This document shows positions 7,365-16,084 of a DNA stretch of 64,000 nucleotides, piece by piece. The notes beneath the pieces are model-generated. The model searched no databases. It was not told where the DNA came from and was given only the letters and a program-made list of their open reading frames with translations. The position numbers were made by a program, and so were the translations under genes. The DNA comes from an uncultured Clostridia bacterium (lineage in GTDB: Bacteria; Bacillota; Clostridia; Oscillospirales; Ruminococcaceae): positions 80,656-144,655 of the forward strand of contig CANQTP010000001.1 in the NCBI GenBank assembly GCA_947626755.1, written 5' to 3'. Each line of letters starts with the position of its first letter. The first letter of the stretch is position 1.

Positions 7365-9881
7365 ATGAACAAGTCAAAAATAACAGCTGCGGTCATGGCT
7401 GCGGCGATCGCTGTGGGACTTTGCTCCTGCGGCGGAAAGGGCGGGGACGTTATCGCTTCAAAAGAACACGTCTTTTCGTCCCAGATAGTCGAACTGCCCG
7501 ACGGCATGAGTTACAGACAGAAAGTCCTTTACAGCAACGACAAACTGTTTATCCTCGGCGAGAACAGCTGGGAAGAAACCGCCGACGGCAGCACCACAAA
7601 TATCGAAGCTGACACAGTTCCTCTTGCCATGTCCGTGGAAACGGCAATTTCTGTTCAGGAAGATACTGACGCGGCAGAGGAGGACATTACCGCGGACGAA
7701 GCTTCCGACGAGCCGGAACAGGCAGCAGATGTTACTGAATGGCACAGTGAACTCAAAATGCAGGTAGTCGGCATGGACGGCACTCTTATCAAGGAAACAG
7801 TCCTTTCCTCCGACGATCCGAATACAAACGAAAACCGCAATATTGCAAACGTGATGGTTTTAAACAGCGGCGATCTGCTTTCCATCGAAAACACATACAG
7901 CTGGGACGAAACAACAGGCGAATCCGAAGAGCATTACTATCTTGTAAAATACAGCGGCGAGGACGGCAGCAAAATTTCTGAGTCGGATATGAAAGCCGTT
8001 TACGATGCTGCTTCCGAGGGCGGCGGCTATGTGTATTTCAACAGCATGGTCGAAGCTGCGGACGGAACTATACTTCTCCCCGGCAACGGTGACGGAACGA
8101 TCTACCTTACAAATGAAAAGGGCGAATTGCTCGGCGAGATCAAGAACGATTCCTTTGACGAGAATACATGGATGAGCGGCGTTTACAAAACAGGTGACGG
8201 CAGGATCTTAACCATGGTCACCACAAGCAAGATGGAAGGCGATGTTTACACTTCCGAGTCAAAGCTTATTGAAATTGACGCTGCGGGCAAAAAGCTCGGC
8301 ACGGAATATCCCTGCAATATAAGCGGATCTCTTATGAACGGCACCGATAAATATGATCTGCTCATTACAAGGGACTCGGGACTTTCGGGGTACGACATTG
8401 AGACAAACACCGCCGAGACTATTGTTGACTGGCTGAAATCGGGAATTGACACCACGGCTATGGACACATCAACAGGCATAAGCGTTCTCCCCGATGGAAG
8501 AATTTTCTGCATTACCTACGACTATGACTATAACGGCGGCGGCGGTTACAGTTGGAGCGCTGACGATCAGGTGATAAACATTCTTACCGAGATCGACCCC
8601 GCGACTCTCCCCGACAAGAAGCTTATCAAGCTTTACGCAATTTATCTTGATATAGGTATCAAACGTCAGATACTTGAATACAACAAGAACAGCACGGAAT
8701 ATGAGATAGAACTCACTTCCTATCAGGATTTCGCCGTAAACAGCTATGACGATGCCGTTACAAAACTCAATAACGACATGATCGCGGGAAATCTCCCCGA
8801 CATTCTTGTTATCGACACCCAGATCCCTGTTGACAGCTATATTTCAAAGGGACTTCTTGCAAATCTGTACGATTTCATGGACAAGGACGAAACTTTCAAC
8901 CGCGAAGACTATTTGCAGAATGTTTTCCAAGCATACGAAAACAACGGCAAACTCTACGAAGTTGTCCCCTCATTTAACATAAACACACTTATCGGAAAAA
9001 CTTCCAGAGTCGGCTCGGAAGAAGGCTGGACTATGGACGAATTCATAAAATTCTGCGATGAGAATACCGAGTCCGCGGATCAGATATTCGGCGACAGATG
9101 GGGAACAAAGTCCTCAATGCTCAGCAGTATGCTTTACTACAACAGTTCAAGCTTTATCAACAAGGAAACAGGCGAGTGCAAGTTCAACACCGACGAGTTT
9201 ATCAACCTGCTTGAATTCTGCAACAAGTTCCCCAAGGAATATGACGATTCGGGCATGGACGACAGCTATTGGCAGGAGTATGAAAGCCGTTACAGAGAGG
9301 ACAGAGCACTGCTCAGTCAGGCATATGTAAATAATTTCCGGTTCTTTAAGGAAAACGAACTGGGTGCGTTCGGCGAACCTATAACCGTAAAGGGCTATCC
9401 TACAAACGAGGGCAACGGCTCGGTCATCAATTCTTACACATCGTTGGCGATAACTTCCAAGGCTAAGAATGCTGACGGCGCATGGGATTTTGTAAAATAC
9501 TTCTATTCCGATGAATATCAGGATCAGTATGCAACGCCTAACTCTTACGAGTTCCCCGTAAAGATCTCCTCGCTTGAAAAGCAGGCGGAAGCGGCAAAGC
9601 AAAAGCCTTACTGGACAGATGAAAACGGCAATAAAGAGGAATATGACAACACCTACTGGATCGGCGATCAGCAGATAACGATCCCCGTGAACACCGATGA
9701 AGAAAATCAGAGAATGATCGATTTCATCAAGTCGGTAAATGTTTCGGGACGTTACGATCAGCAGGCAATGGAGATCATCAACGAAGAAGCGGGAGCGTTC
9801 TTTGAGGGACAGAAGTCTGCCAAGGACGTTGCGGGTATTATCCAGAACCGCGTTTCAAACTATATTGCAGAAAACCGCTAA
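7365..9881 (+). CDS. Extracellular solute-binding lipoprotein (paralogue 2)
   Basis: 838 aa. GAAGGGAAGG upstream gives the ATG at 7365. The lipoprotein signal is nearly the same as in paralogue 1 (G-L-C-S-C). The N-terminal beta-rich domain (about 25-420) carries an acidic insert (about 95-125, rich in E, D and A). The binding domain follows (LIKLYAIYLDIGIKRQILEY, then LPDILVIDT and DYLQNVFQAYENNGKLYEV) with the same order of motifs as paralogue 1, and the C-terminus (IIQNRVSNYIAENR) also matches. Local gene duplication is the simple explanation. It has its own promoter, so the two proteins may be used under different conditions or bind related ligands for one permease pair. Confidence 0.88.
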   Translation: MNKSKITAAVMAAAIAVGLCSCGGKGGDVIASKEHVFSSQIVELPDGMSYRQKVLYSNDKLFILGENSWEETADGSTTNIEADTVPLAMSVETAISVQEDTDAAEEDITADEASDEPEQAADVTEWHSELKMQVVGMDGTLIKETVLSSDDPNTNENRNIANVMVLNSGDLLSIENTYSWDETTGESEEHYYLVKYSGEDGSKISESDMKAVYDAASEGGGYVYFNSMVEAADGTILLPGNGDGTIYLTNEKGELLGEIKNDSFDENTWMSGVYKTGDGRILTMVTTSKMEGDVYTSESKLIEIDAAGKKLGTEYPCNISGSLMNGTDKYDLLITRDSGLSGYDIETNTAETIVDWLKSGIDTTAMDTSTGISVLPDGRIFCITYDYDYNGGGGYSWSADDQVINILTEIDPATLPDKKLIKLYAIYLDIGIKRQILEYNKNSTEYEIELTSYQDFAVNSYDDAVTKLNNDMIAGNLPDILVIDTQIPVDSYISKGLLANLYDFMDKDETFNREDYLQNVFQAYENNGKLYEVVPSFNINTLIGKTSRVGSEEGWTMDEFIKFCDENTESADQIFGDRWGTKSSMLSSMLYYNSSSFINKETGECKFNTDEFINLLEFCNKFPKEYDDSGMDDSYWQEYESRYREDRALLSQAYVNNFRFFKENELGAFGEPITVKGYPTNEGNGSVINSYTSLAITSKAKNADGAWDFVKYFYSDEYQDQYATPNSYEFPVKISSLEKQAEAAKQKPYWTDENGNKEEYDNTYWIGDQQITIPVNTDEENQRMIDFIKSVNVSGRYDQQAMEIINEEAGAFFEGQKSAKDVAGIIQNRVSNYIAENR

Positions 9882-9901
9882 GCCTTTCCGCAGAGTTGAG
9901 A

Positions 9902-9967
9902 GCAGGCTGAGCCTGCACGCTTTCAGGCAAAGTTTTGTGATTTTCAACTTATGTATAACGTGCATGA
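9902..9967 (+). repeat. Gene-end interspersed element, copy A
   Basis: Hairpin GCAGGC-TGA-GCCTGC (9902-9916) followed by the conserved block beginning TTTCAGGCAAAGTTTTGTG (from 9921) and ending around TATAACGTGCATGA. It lies 20 bp after the stop of paralogue 2, in the gene's direction. Other copies are at about 17983, 18129 (minus strand) and 36847. Confidence 0.75.
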
Positions 9968-9986
9968 ATAAAGGCTTTTTCTGCAA

Positions 9987-10016
9987 CAAAATCCCGCCCA
10001 TATGGGCGGGATTTTG
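9987..10016 (+). terminator. Intrinsic terminator, bidirectional
   Basis: Perfect palindrome with arms CAAAATCCCGCCCAT and ATGGGCGGGATTTTG, so each strand has a GC stem flanked by A and T runs. It closes the sugar-uptake locus and also lies beyond the end of the minus-strand vapB. Confidence 0.85.
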
Positions 10017-10074
10017 CATATTTTGAATTTGCTTTTCAATAAAAAATTCGCCTGTACCTTATCACAGACGAATT

Positions 10075-10311
10075 TTATATATATTCTCTTTTTTGCGGTA
10101 TCTCCGCCATTCTTCCGTCTTTCATGAAATCATCGGAAAAGCATTTCAGACCGTCCATGAACGTTTCCCATAGGGCGTCCTCTTCCTTGGGTATCAGCAT
10201 AACGCTTTTCCCTAATTTTTTGATAAAAACTTCGTCACCGTCAAATCTGAATTGCTTTGGCAGCCGTACTGCCTGACTTCTGCCGTTTTCAAAAATTTTT
10301 GCAGTATCCAT
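10075..10311 (-). CDS. vapB: VapB-type antitoxin, AbrB/SpoVT-fold (orphan)
   Basis: 78 aa. The N-terminal half has the swapped-hairpin DNA-binding fold of VapB/MazE antitoxins: [16 protein letters not shown], then [10 protein letters not shown] and V-M-L-I-P-K. The C-terminal half (E-D-A-L-W-E-T-F...) is the usual toxin-binding tail. GGGAGG precedes the ATG. In vapBC operons the PIN-domain toxin gene directly follows the antitoxin; here only about 60 bp separate the stop from a bidirectional terminator and no PIN protein is present in any frame, so this is an orphan. It may act alone as a small regulator or neutralise a toxin encoded elsewhere. Confidence 0.85.
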   Translation of the reverse strand: MDTAKIFENGRSQAVRLPKQFRFDGDEVFIKKLGKSVMLIPKEEDALWETFMDGLKCFSDDFMKDGRMAEIPQKREYI

Positions 10312-10330
10312 AATATCGCCTCCCGATTAT

Positions 10331-10360
10331 AGTATATACCATGATATACATTATTGTCAA
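10331..10360 (-). promoter_or_regulatory. vapB promoter with overlapping palindromic operator
   Basis: On the minus strand TTGACA (10360-10355), 18 nt, TATACT (10336-10331). The spacer and -10 hold the inverted repeat GTATAT-n6-ATATAC (10332-10349). VapB proteins usually repress their own operon through such palindromes overlapping the promoter, so autoregulation is likely (inference). Confidence 0.7.
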
Positions 10361-10371
10361 GTCCCTGAATA

Positions 10372-10400
10372 TTGACAAACCCGGAAAGTTAAGATATAAT
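10372..10400 (+). promoter_or_regulatory. Sigma-A promoter of the Uma2-family gene
   Basis: TTGACA (10372-10377), 17 nt, TATAAT (10395-10400): a consensus promoter. It is followed by AGGAGG (10421) before the ATG at 10435. The vapB operator is only 23 bp away, so the two divergent genes might share control. Confidence 0.85.
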
Positions 10401-10434
10401 ATAAACAGAAAGTTCTGCAAAGGAGGTTATAACT

Positions 10435-11025
10435 ATGGCTGCACCCGAAATAAAACGTTATACCGCGGAGGAATTCCTTGCAATGGAAGATCTTCCCGTA
10501 TGCTGCGAACTCATTCACGGTGAGATCGTTCCCACTCAGGGCGGAACTATTGATATGTCCGCCGCGCCTAATACCCATCATCAGGAGATCTCCGGGGAAA
10601 TTTATGTGACAATAAAAAACTACATCAGGAAAAATAAGGGAAAATGCAAAGTCTTTTCCGCGCCTACCGATGTAAAGATCAGAGGTGACGAGATGGTCCA
10701 GCCCGACATTTTTGTGGTATGCGACAGGGATAAGATCAAAGGTCAGTACTGCGAAGGTGCGCCCGACTGGGTAATTGAGGTTACTTCTCCCTCTACGGCG
10801 GCAAAGGACTTTTCAAGCAAAATGGAAATTTACAAAGAAAGCGGCGTGCGGGAATACTGGATAGTAGATACCGCAAACAAGCGTGTAGTAGTCTATCCAT
10901 TTGAGGAGAACGCAGGCGTTGAGATATACACATTCAAGGAAGCCATCGCTTCCCACATTTACAGGAACGCGGAAGAGCCGCTGACCGTGGATCTTTCCGA
11001 AATTGAGGATCAGTTTTCCGAATAA
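10435..11025 (+). CDS. Uma2-family (DUF820) restriction-endonuclease-fold protein
   Basis: 196 aa. The family is recognised by the order Y-T-A-E-E-F near residue 9, Q-P-D-I-F-V-V-C at about 86, P-D-W-V-I-E-V-T-S-P-S at about 108 and K-M-E-x-Y-x-x-x-G-V-x-E-Y-W-I-V-D at about 127. The aspartate and glutamate of the first two motifs are the metal ligands of a PD-(D/E)xK nuclease core (family knowledge). Uma2 proteins are common and often multi-copy in cyanobacteria and some Firmicutes; their biological role is not settled. It has a strong private promoter and ribosome site and stands alone between vapB and a surface-protein gene. Confidence 0.85.
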   Translation: MAAPEIKRYTAEEFLAMEDLPVCCELIHGEIVPTQGGTIDMSAAPNTHHQEISGEIYVTIKNYIRKNKGKCKVFSAPTDVKIRGDEMVQPDIFVVCDRDKIKGQYCEGAPDWVIEVTSPSTAAKDFSSKMEIYKESGVREYWIVDTANKRVVVYPFEENAGVEIYTFKEAIASHIYRNAEEPLTVDLSEIEDQFSE

Positions 11026-11118
11026 TAGCAATTTTTGCTGTACGAATACTATTGAAATTTTGTGAATTTTTGTATAAATTTTATAAAAAATCTCTCTGTT
11101 ATTCGGCGAGAATAATCA

Positions 11119-11147
11119 TTGATTTTGTGGTTGATGTATGTTAAAAT
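11119..11147 (+). promoter_or_regulatory. Probable sigma-A promoter of surface-protein gene
   Basis: TTGATT (11119-11124), 17 nt, TAAAAT (11142-11147), 81 nt before the start codon at 11229. The leader contains the small inverted repeat around GTCTATAGATATAGGC. The boxes are only moderately close to consensus. Confidence 0.5.
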
Positions 11148-11228
11148 AAAGTTGTCTATAGATATAGGCAGCTTTATTATTTTCTGCTTGTATTTATTGG
11201 CAAATTTTTAGAGAAGAGGGAATTTAAT

Positions 11229-12941
11229 ATGAAATTGAGGAAACTGCTTGCGGGCATAACCGCAGCGGCTTTGGCAGTGTCTGCCATGGCGTTTTCAAGT
11301 CTGACAGCGAGTGCAGAAAAAGGCGAAGGAGTTACAACTCCGTATGCTCAGCTTACTTTACATTCAAAAAGTTATGCTGTTAAATTTACTCCGGGCGAAG
11401 AAGCTCCGGCAGCTTATTCAGTAAAGAATTTAACTTCCGGGGAAAATACACTTGTATTTGAGACAACAGCGACAAATAGTGATACATTTACAGAAGGTTT
11501 AGATCAGTATGATAGCGGAGACCTTACACTTGTTGTATTATGTGCTGAAAAAGACGTAAGTGATGTTGAATTTGGATCAATTGCGGTCAATGGCACGGAA
11601 AAGATAACTAAAGCTGATGCTACAGTAGAATATAATGATTGGGCGTGGGATGGAGCAAAAGGAGCAAGCGTAGGCGGATACATAGTAACTGTCACTAAGG
11701 ATAAACTTAAAGCACTTGGTGATGTAAAAGAAGGCGACAAAGTGACAGTAACAGCTAAAGCTACTTATACCGCAAGTGCTGCACAAGAACCTGCCGATAC
11801 TGCTTTTGAAGCAGATCTTACAATGCAGTTGTTTTCTCAGGGCAAGGTAAATACTTGGTGGGGAAACACTAATGGTGTTACAAAAGAAGTAGGATCTGAA
11901 GCAGTAGAGTTTACAGAAACTTACAAGATCCCTACTGCTGAAGAAGGGGACGAGTTAGTGACCGTAGGATATCAGTTGTACGGCGATGAAGGCGTTGTCG
12001 GAAAGACTTTGTCCGTTAAGCTTACTTCTGTTAAATTAGATAATACAGAGACAACTGCTAAATTAGGTGAAGCTAAAGAGTATACCCTTGACACTACAAA
12101 GATTTTACCGTCCATTAATGATCTTCTGGGCGTTGCTGTTGCTGAAGCAGCCGGCAAAACTCTTAGTGTTACAATGGAAGTTAAATTTGTTACAAAAGCA
12201 GCTTCTTCCAATCCTACTACTGATAAGGAACCGGAAGAAGATAATACAACAGCTTCTGCTCCTACAGTAAGCAGCAACAAGCATCAGGGCGTTGGTATGC
12301 CTCCTGTTGTTATTAATCAGAAATCCGCACCTGCAGCAAGCGCAGGCACAGGCGAAACAGCAGCAGCAAGCGGAAGCACTTCCGTTACACTCGGTGATTC
12401 AACTGTAGTTTCCAAGGACGTTATTGATTCCGTTTCGGGCAAGGACGCAGAGTTTAAACTCGCAAACGGTGCTTCATGGGAGATCGCAGCAGCTGACGCT
12501 GCAAAGGCTGAGGGCATGGATCTTGGTATCACTCTCAACACCACAGCAGCAACAGCAGATCAGATCAAAGAAGTTGCAAAGGATAACGATACATTCCAGT
12601 TCTCACTTGCGTACAGCGGTGACTTCGGATTCTCCGCAGTAGTAAACATTCCTGTTGACGCTAAGTACAACGGCAAGTATGCAAATCTCTACTGGCTCAA
12701 CGGCGGCAAGCTCGAATTCATCGGCAGCTCCAAGGTTGAAGGCGGCATTGCAGACTTCACAATGAAGCACGCTTCCGATTACGTTATCGTATTTGACGAC
12801 GAAGCTTACGGCGAGGACGTTTCCTCCGGCGCAGGCGTTTACGAAGCAGAAAGCGAAACTTCTTCCGCTCCCGTTGCAGTAGTTGTAACATTTGCAGCTC
12901 TTGCAGTATCGGCTGTAATTCTTAAGAAGAGAGTTTTCTGA
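11229..12941 (+). CDS. Secreted, C-terminally anchored surface protein of unknown function
   Basis: 570 aa. It has a clear signal peptide (basic start, hydrophobic core, cleavage near S-L-T-A-S-A-E at about 28-32). The mature part has two beta-rich regions (about 35-185 and 190-330), a low-complexity spacer rich in S, A, T and P (about 330-385), another domain (about 385-530) and a C-terminal membrane helix (about 545-562) ended by KKRVF. This is the layout of a surface protein held by a C-terminal anchor; no LPxTG is present. The codon use of the first half (more GTT, TTA and AAA) differs from the second half, which matches the neighbours, hinting that the N-terminal part has another origin. 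I do not recognise a family. GAGAAGAGGGA at 11211 supports the start. Confidence 0.7.
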   Translation: MKLRKLLAGITAAALAVSAMAFSSLTASAEKGEGVTTPYAQLTLHSKSYAVKFTPGEEAPAAYSVKNLTSGENTLVFETTATNSDTFTEGLDQYDSGDLTLVVLCAEKDVSDVEFGSIAVNGTEKITKADATVEYNDWAWDGAKGASVGGYIVTVTKDKLKALGDVKEGDKVTVTAKATYTASAAQEPADTAFEADLTMQLFSQGKVNTWWGNTNGVTKEVGSEAVEFTETYKIPTAEEGDELVTVGYQLYGDEGVVGKTLSVKLTSVKLDNTETTAKLGEAKEYTLDTTKILPSINDLLGVAVAEAAGKTLSVTMEVKFVTKAASSNPTTDKEPEEDNTTASAPTVSSNKHQGVGMPPVVINQKSAPAASAGTGETAAASGSTSVTLGDSTVVSKDVIDSVSGKDAEFKLANGASWEIAAADAAKAEGMDLGITLNTTAATADQIKEVAKDNDTFQFSLAYSGDFGFSAVVNIPVDAKYNGKYANLYWLNGGKLEFIGSSKVEGGIADFTMKHASDYVIVFDDEAYGEDVSSGAGVYEAESETSSAPVAVVVTFAALAVSAVILKKRVF

Positions 12942-12959
12942 TAACAGAATAATTGAAAG

Positions 12960-12989
12960 GATCCTCCGAGCGATCGGGGGATCTTTTTT
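12960..12989 (+). terminator. Intrinsic terminator
   Basis: Ten-bp stem GATCCTCCGA/TCGGGGGATC (one G-U) around a GCGA tetraloop, followed by six T. It lies 18 bp after the surface-protein stop. Confidence 0.9.
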
Positions 12990-13081
12990 GTTATTAACAG
13001 GTTTTTCATTTAAAAGGCTATAAATTTCTATTTGTTAATGGTATAATTTATATGATTATTGTGCTTAAAGAGGTGTTTTTA

Positions 13082-14278
13082 ATGCTGAACAGACTTATAA
13101 GAAAGGTTGGTGCGTGCCTTATGACCGCCGCTGTTGCCGTTTCTTTGAGCTGCTGCGGGAATTCGGAAAACGCAGAGACTGTAACTTCCGCCGAAGTTTC
13201 CGAAACTGCCGCCGTTACCTACCCTCCCGTTACTCATGACGAAATGCGGGATATTCCTTCCATAGAACTTGTCAAGGAGATAAAAGCGGGCTGGAGTCTC
13301 GGCAATACTCTCGATGCTCACGGCGTTTCGGGCGTGATCGGTCTTGATACGGAAACAAGCTGGGGAAACCCCAAGGCTACTTACGAGCTTTTCACTGCCA
13401 TTAAGGAAGAAGGCTTCAATATCGTCAGGATCCCCGTTACATGGTATCCGCATATGGACTCTCAGGGCAACATCGCAGAGAGCTGGATGGACAGAGTTCA
13501 GGAAGTCGTTGACTACGCTTACGGACAGGATCTTTTTGTTATACTTAACGTTCACCATGAAAACTGGCATGATCCCTACTATGACAATGCGGACGCTGCC
13601 TGCGAAAAGCTGAAAAAAGTCTGGACGCAGATCGGCGAACGTTTTCAGGATTATGACGACAAGCTTATTTTCGAGGGTATGAACGAACCGAGAAAGCGCA
13701 ATACCGCTCTTGAATGGAACGGCGGCGACAAGGAAGGTCATGAAGTAGTAAATCAGCTTAACGCCGCATTTATAGAAACGATCCGCGGTCTCGGCGGCAA
13801 CAACCCCAAGCGTCACCTTATGATCCCGACTTACGCCGCAAGCATTACCGACGGTTCGGTGGGAGATTTCGTATTCCCCGAGGGAGACGACAAGATCATA
13901 GTTTCCCTCCATTCGTACACGCCTTATAATTTCGCCCTCGGTCTTGAACTTAAAGACAGGGAATTTGACGAGAACGGCTCGGGCGGAAATGATGTAAAAT
14001 GGGTAATGCAGACTATCAAGACAAATTTTGTCGATAAAGGCATTCCCGTTATTCTGGGAGAATTCGGCGCCATAAACAAAGCCAATCTGGAAATAAGAAC
14101 CAACTGGGTAAAATTCTATGTAAGCGAAGCAAAGAAAATCGGAGTTCCCTGCCTTTGGTTCGACAACGGTGCGTTCACGGGCGAAGGGGAAACTCTTGGA
14201 CTCATCGACAGAAATTCATATGCATGGAAATTCAAGGAAATTCCCGATGCCATGATCGGGGCAGCAAACGAAGAATGA
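13082..14278 (+). CDS. Glycoside hydrolase family 5 lipoprotein (endoglucanase-like)
   Basis: 398 aa from the ATG at 13082, chosen because AGAGGTG stands upstream and the residues after it form a lipoprotein signal ending S-L-S-C-C-G. The GH5 TIM barrel is clear: G-W-S-L-G-N-T-L-D-A at about 64, E-T-S-W-G-N-P, G-F-N-I-V-R-I-P-V-T-W, I-L-N-V-H-H-E-N-W, F-E-G-M-N-E-P (acid/base Glu) and V-I-L-G-E-F-G (nucleophile Glu). Both catalytic glutamates are present. This subtype cleaves beta-1,4-glucans such as cellulose, or xyloglucan and related chains (family knowledge); the exact substrate is not readable. No carbohydrate-binding module or dockerin is attached, so it should act at the cell surface on oligosaccharides or soluble glucans. 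Confidence 0.93.
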   Translation: MLNRLIRKVGACLMTAAVAVSLSCCGNSENAETVTSAEVSETAAVTYPPVTHDEMRDIPSIELVKEIKAGWSLGNTLDAHGVSGVIGLDTETSWGNPKATYELFTAIKEEGFNIVRIPVTWYPHMDSQGNIAESWMDRVQEVVDYAYGQDLFVILNVHHENWHDPYYDNADAACEKLKKVWTQIGERFQDYDDKLIFEGMNEPRKRNTALEWNGGDKEGHEVVNQLNAAFIETIRGLGGNNPKRHLMIPTYAASITDGSVGDFVFPEGDDKIIVSLHSYTPYNFALGLELKDREFDENGSGGNDVKWVMQTIKTNFVDKGIPVILGEFGAINKANLEIRTNWVKFYVSEAKKIGVPCLWFDNGAFTGEGETLGLIDRNSYAWKFKEIPDAMIGAANEE

Positions 14279-14282
14279 TTAT

Positions 14283-14310
14283 AAGGGGAACGTTTAGCGG
14301 CGTTCCCCTT
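14283..14310 (+). terminator. Stem-loop between GH5 and ABC exporter genes
   Basis: Ten-bp perfect stem AAGGGGAACG/CGTTCCCCTT with loop TTTAGCGG. No long T-run follows, so it may end only part of the transcription or protect the 3' end. Confidence 0.55.
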
Positions 14311-14341
14311 GAAATTCAATATAAGGGAGAGCGGATACTGC

Positions 14342-16084
14342 ATGATTAAAAAATTAGCTCGCTGTATACGCGAGTACAAAAACGTGTCCATTGCAACGCC
14401 CATACTGGTCTCGCTGGAAGTTGTAATGGAATGTATCATACCGTTTATAATAGCTGACTTGGTAAACAACATCAAGTCGGGCTGTGAAATTTCGGTAATT
14501 ATAAAATACGGTCTTGTGCTGGTGCTGATGGCGTGCCTTTCGCTGACTTTCGGAGCGTTGGCGGGGATCACCTGCGCAAAGGCGTCCTGCGGACTTGCAA
14601 AGAATATGCGGCGGGATATGTTTGAAAATGTACAGAAATTTTCTTTTGAAAACATAGACAAGTTTTCCACATCGTCGCTTGTAACACGTCTTACCACCGA
14701 CGTTACCAACGTACAAATGGCGTATATGATGATAATACGAATTGCCATACGCTGCCCGTTGATGCTGATATTTGCATTTGTAATGGCGTTTGTAATGGGC
14801 GGAAGAATGGCTGTTATCTTTCTGTTTGTGGTGCCGGTGCTCGGCGTTGCTCTTGCGCTTGTAACATACAAGACAATGCCGCTGTTCAGGGCTGTTTTCC
14901 GCAAGTACGACAATCTGAACGAATCCATTCAGGAAAATATCAAGGGCATGAGGGTGGTAAAATCCTATGTCCGCGAGGAGTACGAGAAGCAGAAGTTCGG
15001 CAGGGCTGCCGAGGACGTCTGTCGGGATTTCACCAAAGCAGAGAGAATTCTTGCTCTGAACAACCCGATCATGCAGTTCTGTCTGTATGTGGTAATGGTT
15101 TTCGTGCTTTCATACGGTTCGTATACGATCATCACGACCCGCGGCATTGACCTTGATGTGGGACAATTCAGCGCACTGCTTACATACAGTTTCATGATAC
15201 TCAGCAGCCTTATGATGATCTCAATGGTTTTCGTAATGATAACCCTTGCAACGGAATCGGGACACCGTATCGCGGAGATACTTGACGAGGAAAGTTCCCT
15301 GCAAAACCCCGCAAACCCCGTTTTTGAAGTCAAGGACGGCTCAATAGATTTTGACGGCGTAAGCTTCAAATATTCAAAGGAAGCCGAGCGGAACGCGCTT
15401 TCCGACATAAACCTTCATATCAAGTCGGGACAGACTGTCGGCATCATCGGCGGAACGGGTTCGGCAAAATCCACGCTTGTGCAGCTTATTTCCAGACTTT
15501 ACGACGTTACGGAAGGTTCTTTGAAAGTCGGCGGAGTGGACGTCCGCGAGTACGATCTTGACACTTTACGAAATCAGGTAGCAGTCGTTCTCCAGAAGAA
15601 TGTGCTTTTTTCGGGAACGATCAAGGAGAATCTCCGCTGGGGAAACAAAGAAGCCACAGACGAGGAAATGATCGAAGCCTGCAAGCTTTCACAGGCGGAC
15701 GAGTTTATCGAGCGTTTCCCCGAAAAGTACGATACCTATATCGAACAGTGCGGCGCGAATGTTTCAGGCGGACAGAAACAGCGTCTCTGCATTGCAAGGG
15801 CTTTGCTTAAAAAGCCGAAAATTCTCATTATGGACGATTCCACCAGCGCAGTTGATACGAGAACTGACGCCCTTATCAGAAAGGCAATGGCGGAATATAT
15901 CCCGTCCACAACTAAAATTATCATTGCGCAGAGAATTTCTTCCGTTCAGGAAGCGGACGTTATAATCGTTATGGCAGGCGGACAGATAAGCGCAATGGGA
16001 AGTCATGACGAGCTTATCAAAAACAACGAGATCTACAGGGATCTTTACACTTTGCAGAATAAGGCGGGTGATGATGATGAATGA
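14342..16084 (+). CDS. Heterodimeric ABC exporter, subunit with degenerate ATP site
   Basis: 580 aa; the ATG at 14342 follows AAGGGAGAG, whereas the frame extends upstream only into the hairpin. Six membrane helices (about 15-315) precede a nucleotide-binding domain (about 340-575) with Walker A G-G-T-G-S-A-K-S-T, signature V-S-G-G-Q-K-Q-R and Walker B I-L-I-M-D-D-S. An aspartate replaces the catalytic glutamate after Walker B, as in the non-catalytic site of asymmetric exporters such as TM287/288 (family knowledge). The next gene overlaps it by 14 bp and keeps the glutamate, so the two form a heterodimer. Cargo is unknown; such pairs export drugs, lipids or peptides. Confidence 0.92.
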   Translation: MIKKLARCIREYKNVSIATPILVSLEVVMECIIPFIIADLVNNIKSGCEISVIIKYGLVLVLMACLSLTFGALAGITCAKASCGLAKNMRRDMFENVQKFSFENIDKFSTSSLVTRLTTDVTNVQMAYMMIIRIAIRCPLMLIFAFVMAFVMGGRMAVIFLFVVPVLGVALALVTYKTMPLFRAVFRKYDNLNESIQENIKGMRVVKSYVREEYEKQKFGRAAEDVCRDFTKAERILALNNPIMQFCLYVVMVFVLSYGSYTIITTRGIDLDVGQFSALLTYSFMILSSLMMISMVFVMITLATESGHRIAEILDEESSLQNPANPVFEVKDGSIDFDGVSFKYSKEAERNALSDINLHIKSGQTVGIIGGTGSAKSTLVQLISRLYDVTEGSLKVGGVDVREYDLDTLRNQVAVVLQKNVLFSGTIKENLRWGNKEATDEEMIEACKLSQADEFIERFPEKYDTYIEQCGANVSGGQKQRLCIARALLKKPKILIMDDSTSAVDTRTDALIRKAMAEYIPSTTKIIIAQRISSVQEADVIIVMAGGQISAMGSHDELIKNNEIYRDLYTLQNKAGDDDE

